This document shows positions 59,095-64,000 of a DNA stretch of 64,000 bases, in pieces (the first letter of the stretch is position 1; every line of letters starts with the position of its first letter). A program made the translations under genes and the position numbers. The stretch comes from Ryuthela nishihirai (lineage: Eukaryota; Arthropoda; Arachnida; Araneae; Heptathelidae), in NCBI GenBank assembly GCA_038380435.1, contig JAWZYU010000020.1:44238307-44302306 (forward strand), written 5' to 3'. The notes under the pieces are model-generated. The model made no database searches. It was given only the letters and a program-made list of their open reading frames with translations, and was not told the origin of the DNA.

Positions 59095-59472
59095 TTGGGT
59101 TGTAATTGTGGTGTTCTACTTCTGAACGAACGTTTTTGAACATAATAGCTAAATAGTCAGGAAACAAGGACGCCAATGACTCAGAAAAGATTGAGGAAAG
59201 AAAATTCATTCGTACAGCTGTTAGGAGACATATGGAAGCCTCCCATCAAGGCTACGAGTTCTTTATGGCATAACGTGTGGCTCTCCTACATAAGAGCCAC
59301 GACTTAACGTCCATTCCGACAGACAGCGATCTTTCCAAGCCCAAAGATGTCCCTTTCTCGTTGAGAGCAGGATGGGGCTTTAACGGAGATAAATATCAAC
59401 TCAGACACTGTTGGGACTTGAATCTAAGAACTACAGATAAAGAGACTGGTTCACTACAGACTCACCCCGCCC
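59095..59472 (-). repeat. Old SINE-A copy inside minisatellite b
   Basis: Collinear with SINE-A but diverged: GGGTTGTAATTGTGGTGTTC at the tail, TAGGAGACATATGGAAGCCT, GAGCCACGACTTAACGTCCA, GTTGGGACTTGAATCTAAGA at the head. The open frame 59277-59528 is spurious. Confidence 0.9.
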
Positions 59473-59479
59473 ATTTTTC

Positions 59480-59775
59480 CGTGGGAATGGCTTCACAACA
59501 CGAGCACGTGAAAAGTCCTTACAGGTGAAATGTAGAAACATATTCTTGTAAGGCGTTCTTAATGAAACCTATGTGTTTGTCCTAGTAAGGCCTTCTTAAT
59601 GAAACGTTTGAATGTGTCCTTGTAAATCTTTTCCACTGAAATGGATAGGTATGTCTTGTTTTGTTATTGTTGTTATTATTTTGTTTTGTTATTGTTATTG
59701 TTTGGGCAAGCCTTACAAATGAAATGTCTAAGTATGTCTGGGAAAGCTTTTCCAACGAAAAATATGACAAGGAAT
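59480..59775 (+). repeat. Minisatellite b, right part
   Basis: Continues the same unit (GTAAGGCGTTCTTAATGAAA, GTAAGGCCTTCTTAATGAAA and others), with a (TTGTTA)n-like insertion at 59656-59701. Confidence 0.75.
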
Positions 59776-59829
59776 ACTTTTTTTCTGTGTATGAGTAGTA
59801 TGAGAAATCTAACTTAGTTTCGGCATTAC

Positions 59830-59876
59830 ATTAATGTTAAAGTTGAAAAGTCTGACTTTTCAGCTTTAACATTAAT
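59830..59876. repeat. Near-perfect 23-bp hairpin with 1-base loop
   Basis: ATTAATGTTAAAGTTGAAAA plus GTC, one T, then the inverse with a single mismatch (CAGC against the expected CAAC). Confidence 0.9.
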
Positions 59877-59880
59877 GCAA

Positions 59881-60534
59881 AAAAAATTAAATTAATTAAA
59901 ATGCATTAATTTTCGTCCCACTGAATATTTAAATTTATTTGAAGGATGATACTTCCATTTTTTATGAGTGCTTAACTGAATAATTGACTTTTCGTTGCAT
60001 TTTTACGTATAGCATAACATATTTTTTCAGTTATGTAGCATGTCTACTGAAGGTGTATTATTCAGAAACGTTAGTGCTATAATAAGTTACGTTCCCATTA
60101 TATATTGTAGAAAGTTTCTAAAAGTAAGAACCTGCAAGATACAAGAATAATAGCACATAAATCACACATATATCATTCTAATAGAATTACACAAGTACGT
60201 ACATAACAAATTAATAATTATTTCCTACCTATTTTCATATTTTACTGAATAAGTTTAATAGTGACACATTGAACTAAAGGGAAAATTCAGCTGTTGTTAA
60301 GATATAAGCAAAAGCACATCTTGGTTAAGTGACGACAACTTGATCGATATACATAAACCAAAATAGAAAAAGCTGTAAGTGCAGAAAAGCGAAATGAAGA
60401 GATGAAGCATCATCCTCTCGGTGCGTGATCTCAGCAAAACATTTCATTTCTTCAACGTTTCACGAGTAAAAAATAATGTTCGCGGATCATTGACCTAACA
60501 CCCCAAAGCACAGAGGGCGCAAATATCCCCTTTG
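59881..60534. other. AT-rich DNA, nothing recognised
   Basis: No gene or repeat family recognised. Confidence 0.45.
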
Positions 60535-60651
60535 ATTAGTTATTCCAATGTAAATATCGCCCTTACTTAATCAGTGGTTGAATGTAAATATTGCATTCTA
60601 TGGATGCAATGTAAAGATCGCACTCGATTAGCCAGTAGCCATCTTTAAATA
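60535..60651 (+). repeat. Minisatellite c, left part
   Basis: Three to four units of about 33 bp, wording AATGTAAAGATCGCACTCGA then TTAGCCAGTAG. Continues after the SINE-A at 61067. Confidence 0.7.
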
Positions 60652-60667
60652 CACTAATAACCAATGG

Positions 60668-61050
60668 GTTGGGTTGTTTTACCTCTGAGCGGCACTTTTT
60701 TGCACACCATGGGCTAAATGGCCAGGTCACATGGACCCCGAAGGCTCAGAGAAGGTTGGGGGAGGGGACCCACTGGAACAGCTGTTGGGAGACAGATGGT
60801 AGCCTCCCGTCAAGGCCATCCAGCGTGTTCTTTAACGTGCACAGGGTATGGCTCTCCCAGACACGGGGCCACGGCTTAACGTCCCATCCGACAGACGGCG
60901 GCCTTTCCAAGCCCATCGGTGTCCCCTACTGACCGTGGGCAGGGCGGGGAATTTTGCGGAGATAAATCTTAACGCTGACCCAGCTGGGACTCGAACCTGG
61001 GAACTACAGATTACGAGCCTGGCGCGCTACCGACTGAGTCACCCCTGCCC
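60668..61050 (-). repeat. Full-length SINE-A with 16-bp target duplication, inside minisatellite c
   Basis: Perfect 16-bp flanks CACTAATAACCAATGG at 60652-60667 and 61051-61066. 383 bp, near consensus. The longest target duplication in the window, so probably the most recent insertion. Confidence 0.98.
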
Positions 61051-61066
61051 CACTAATAACCAATGG

Positions 61067-61240
61067 CCTGATGTAAGGATTGCTCTGCGTGAGCCAATGT
61101 TCCGCTGTAATATCGCTCAGGATGAGTCAGTGATCTAATATAATGATCGCTCTATGGACTAGTGATCTGATTTATAGATCACACTGGATGAGCCGGTCCA
61201 CTGGCTCATCCAGTATTTTAATGCAAAGAGTGAGTGGGAT
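61067..61240 (+). repeat. Minisatellite c, right part
   Basis: Four to five units such as GATGTAAGGATTGCTCTGCG, TGTAATATCGCTCAGGATGA and ATAATGATCGCTCTATGGAC. Ends with a hairpin CACTGGATGAGCCGGTCCAC / GGCTCATCCAGT at about 61180-61213. Confidence 0.7.
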
Positions 61241-61762
61241 CCTCAGGTTAAGACAGTGGTTTCCCAACCGTTTTCAGGTTTCGATCCCAATATCTGTCTC
61301 TGGGACCGTCGCAAATTCAGTATCTAAGACAGCCAAGACTCCATTCCTTTACAAAAATCCGACCATTTAATTGTGATAGTCTCCATTTTTGTTTAAACTG
61401 GATATTGAAACACCTTTGAAAAATAAACAAATGAATGTTTGTTAAATAAAAATAAATATTAACCACCTTTAGTTTTGAAAGCTGTGAAACGACGTCGGCC
61501 TAACTAAATTATCTTTTTTCCCTCTTGTTCGTGTGGGAAGTTTTTGAAACTGTTTATTGCTATGCAATCAAGTTTTATTCACAAAAGTTAATGACGTCCA
61601 CAGCTCTCTAATTCGAAACTTTACGCAAATAAGAACTTTTTCAAGCTACATATACGAAAGATCATTTAAGGAATAGCACTTTAAGAAATACCATCAGTAT
61701 CAAGCACTCCCCCAATGTTGGATACTATTATGCTGATACTATCTGGCATACTCTAAGGCGTT

Positions 61763-62154
61763 GGGTTGGGTTGAGTTGTTTTACCTCTGAGCGGCACTTT
61801 TTTGCACACCATGGGCTAAATGGCCAGGTCACAAGGACCCGAAAGCTCAGAGAAGGTTGGGGGAGGGGACCCACTGGAACAGCTGTTAGGAGACAGATGG
61901 TAGCCTCCCGTCAAGGCCATCCAGCGTGTTTTTTAACGTGCACAGGGTATGGCTCTCCCGCAAACGGGGGCCACGGCTTAACGTCCCATCCGACGGACGG
62001 CGGCCTTTCCAAGCCCATCGGTGTCCCCTACTGACCGTGGGCAGGGCGGGGAATTTTGCGGAGATAAATCTCAACGCTGACCCAGCTGGGACTCGAACCT
62101 GGGAACTACAGATTACGAGCCTGGCGCGCTACCGACTGAGCCACCCCCGCCCCT
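61763..62154 (-). repeat. Full-length SINE-A with 12-bp target duplication
   Basis: Flanks CTCTAAGGCGTT at 61751-61762 and 62155-62166, perfect. The tail carries an extra unit, GGGTTGGGTTGAGTTG. 392 bp. Confidence 0.98.
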
Positions 62155-62166
62155 CTCTAAGGCGTT

Positions 62167-63116
62167 AGATATAGGAGTCCACAACTGGATATGTCATAAT
62201 TGTTTAAATATTGAATAATTATTGTTCCCTAACTTTTTCCCATATGCGAACTAACTGTATCTCAGTAAAAAATTACATATAATTTCCTATTTAAAGGTAT
62301 CTCTAAGAAACTGTTAAGGCCACTACTAAACTGAGAATATGTAAAAGAGGAAAAATCTAGAGAGAAGTGCGGTAGGGAAATCAAACTTGGCTAAGAGGCA
62401 TGCTCAGAGGCATATTATGAAGTTCAGTCTGAAAACCACCTAGTAGTAATCTGAGCGATAATTAGGTGTAATTTCTGTTTTTCGGAAATAAATAATTAGA
62501 AAACAACCCTGAAAGTTTTAACATTCGCTCTTAACGTAGTGGTTTCTTTCTAGTAAATGAAACTTTGCCTTATAAACTTTAACTTACGCTGACTATGTTT
62601 GCTGGAGTCACGTACCGTTAGGATGTGTACATACAAAGGTCTTGCTAGCAGCCCAAATAGAGTGCAGGAAATTCAAAAGAAAATATGGGTAAAAATTCGT
62701 TTCAATAAACTGAAGATTTTTAAACATCAAATGGAAAGAAGTAAATGTGAAAAAGGAATGACTTCAATACAATGTGTAACAATAATCACATAGAATAGCA
62801 TGATAAACACTAAAGTCAAGCGATTGCCTTCCTTGAAATATAGAAATTAATAGAAAAAATGTGACAATAGGCAGAGAACCAGACATGCATTAACATACTC
62901 AAGAAGCATATTTCGCACACTTTGTCGTTGGAACAGTAAGCACTCTACAATATTGCAAGAAATTAGCAATCTGGACAATAAACTCTCTAAGAACATAGCT
63001 GTATGAGATAGCTGGTGTGTTATTATTAAGATGCAGATATAGGAGTTCTCAAAATGTTGCCCAGTAGGAGGGGAAAGTAAAATAAAGATATAGATTTTAT
63101 TCAGAAATGGACGAAA
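62167..63116. other. AT-rich DNA, nothing recognised
   Basis: Open frames 62599-62793 (+) and 62847-63176 (-) show no motif. Confidence 0.45.
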
Positions 63117-63309
63117 GCTCTGTTTGGCATTCGCTTTTGGTTTATTATTGATCAAAAAAAAAATAAAAGTTACCATCCACAGTCACCAACATTACATATG
63201 CAACATAGTTTTTAAAATTTCAAAAGAAAAAAAATTCTGTTTAAAATTCGCTTTTGGTTTATTATTGATCATTACATATGCAACATAGTTTTTGAAATTT
63301 CAAAAGAAA
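63117..63309. repeat. Imperfect tandem duplication with internal deletion
   Basis: ATTCGCTTTTGGTTTATTAT then TGATCA occurs at 63129 and 63247; CATTACATATGCAACATAGT then TTTT(A/G)AAATTTCAAAAG follows each. The first copy has about 42 extra bases between the two blocks. Confidence 0.9.
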
Positions 63310-63524
63310 CAAATGGAAATGTCAGTAGAAACAGGCCTAAAGTACAATGCTTTAAATTGGCACCCAACTTATAATATTCAGTTGACGTGTTTTGAAACCT
63401 GATCCAGAAATATTAATGTATTTGTGTTTCCTGTATCAAAGTATAATTCACAACAGTCAGATTTACGACCTGATGCCAAGTGTATAACGTTTAATTCTGA
63501 GATGAAATATTTGAGATTTGGAAA

Positions 63525-64000
63525 TTAATGTTCAAGGTATCCTTGATATAGAAACTTAAGTTATGGAGGTTAATGGGGAAGAGAAGTATTTAAAGTGCAG
63601 AAGATAGCGGGAAAGAATTGTATTTCAGATACTGAAGTTTATGTGAAATAGAAATGTTTATGGTATACGTAATTTAATGTTCAAGAAAATTTTCAGGAGT
63701 ATGGGAGTGAAGGTTAAAAAGAAATATTTATAGCTTAAAAGAGAAATATTTAGAATATCGAAATTAATGTGAAAAATATTGTACAGAAGGTAATGTGAAA
63801 AAGAAGAATTTAAGATACAAAAATTAATATGAAAGGGAAATATTTGAAATATGGAGGTTAATGAGAAAGAAAAATGATGAAAGTACGGAAGCTAGTGTGA
63901 AAGAGATAAATTAATGTAAAGTGAAGAAGTTTATGACACAGAAAACATTTAGGTACGGATGTAAATCTGAGAAATATTTAACGTACAAATATTTATATGA
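63525..64000 (+). repeat. Minisatellite a, second array (runs off the window)
   Basis: At least ten diverged units of about 37 bp, for example GGGAAATATTTGAAATATGG then AGGTTAATGAGAAAGAA. Same unit as 58212-58420. Confidence 0.8.

Noticed and set aside
58890..59775. Could minisatellite b encode a repeat protein such as a zinc-finger array?
   Set aside because: Units vary in length, stops occur in all frames on both strands and no Cys/His spacing is kept.
60669..60932. An 87-codon frame (MGCFTSERHFFAHHGLNG...) kept at 19.6, 39.9, 55.8, 60.7 and 61.8 kb
   Set aside because: It lies wholly inside SINE-A, antisense to the SINE. It is conserved because the SINE copies are young, not because a protein is selected.
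61254..61340. CAGTGGTTTCCCAACCGTTT looks like a hAT terminus
   Set aside because: No inverted partner or 8-bp duplication found within several hundred bases; may be a decayed end but not supportable as an element.

Overview
The window is AT-rich eukaryotic nuclear DNA, gene-poor and packed with transposable-element debris. Spliced exons, tRNA-derived SINEs, Tc1/mariner, piggyBac and hAT elements and an invertebrate-type L-type calcium channel exon set point to an arthropod. A chelicerate such as a spider is plausible, but the sequence alone does not prove it.

Only two host genes can be supported, and they converge. At the left, on the + strand, the last exon of a WD40-repeat gene (3358-3501) ends in a stop codon and is followed by several kb of very AT-rich DNA that may contain its 3' UTR. 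At the right, on the - strand, the last three exons of a voltage-gated calcium channel alpha-1 subunit of the L type (55135-55481, 52199-52308, 47480-47878) join in one open frame through exact GT-AG sites with matching phases and end at a stop codon at 47480. About 44 kb lies between the two stop codons, and I see no further credible host gene there.

Layout. 0-3.4 kb: intron of the WD40 gene, with two copies of a tRNA-headed SINE (called SINE-A here) and a decayed pogo/Tigger transposase. 3.5-14.9 kb: candidate 3' UTR, a 470-bp foldback, a decayed Tc1-like transposase, a third dispersed repeat (SINE-C), a 1.04-kb element with 107-bp inverted ends and a hAT-type MITE. 16.1-16.4 kb: a 5'-truncated tRNA-Val(CAC) followed at once by a SINE of a second family (SINE-B). 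18.7-24.7 kb: a nested transposon cluster, with SINE-A inside one Tc1-like element and piggyBac inside the end of another. 26-46 kb: AT-rich DNA with scattered SINE-A/B/C, hAT and Tc1 MITEs, foldbacks and tandem repeats. 47.5-55.5 kb: the calcium channel exons, with introns full of SINEs and MITEs. 55.7-64 kb: presumed upstream intron, with four full or near-full SINE-A copies and three sets of 33-37 bp minisatellites.

The most informative structures are insertion events dated by their target-site duplications: five SINE-A copies with 12-16 bp duplications, three hAT MITEs whose 8-bp duplications all fit nnnTAnnn, and Tc1-type MITEs flanked by TA. There is no CRISPR array, operon or prokaryotic feature. 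I did not find a clearly new multi-gene system. The best candidates for new biology are the SINE-A family with its double CGTTAA core, the three-copy foldback family, and the minisatellite field upstream of the calcium channel exons.
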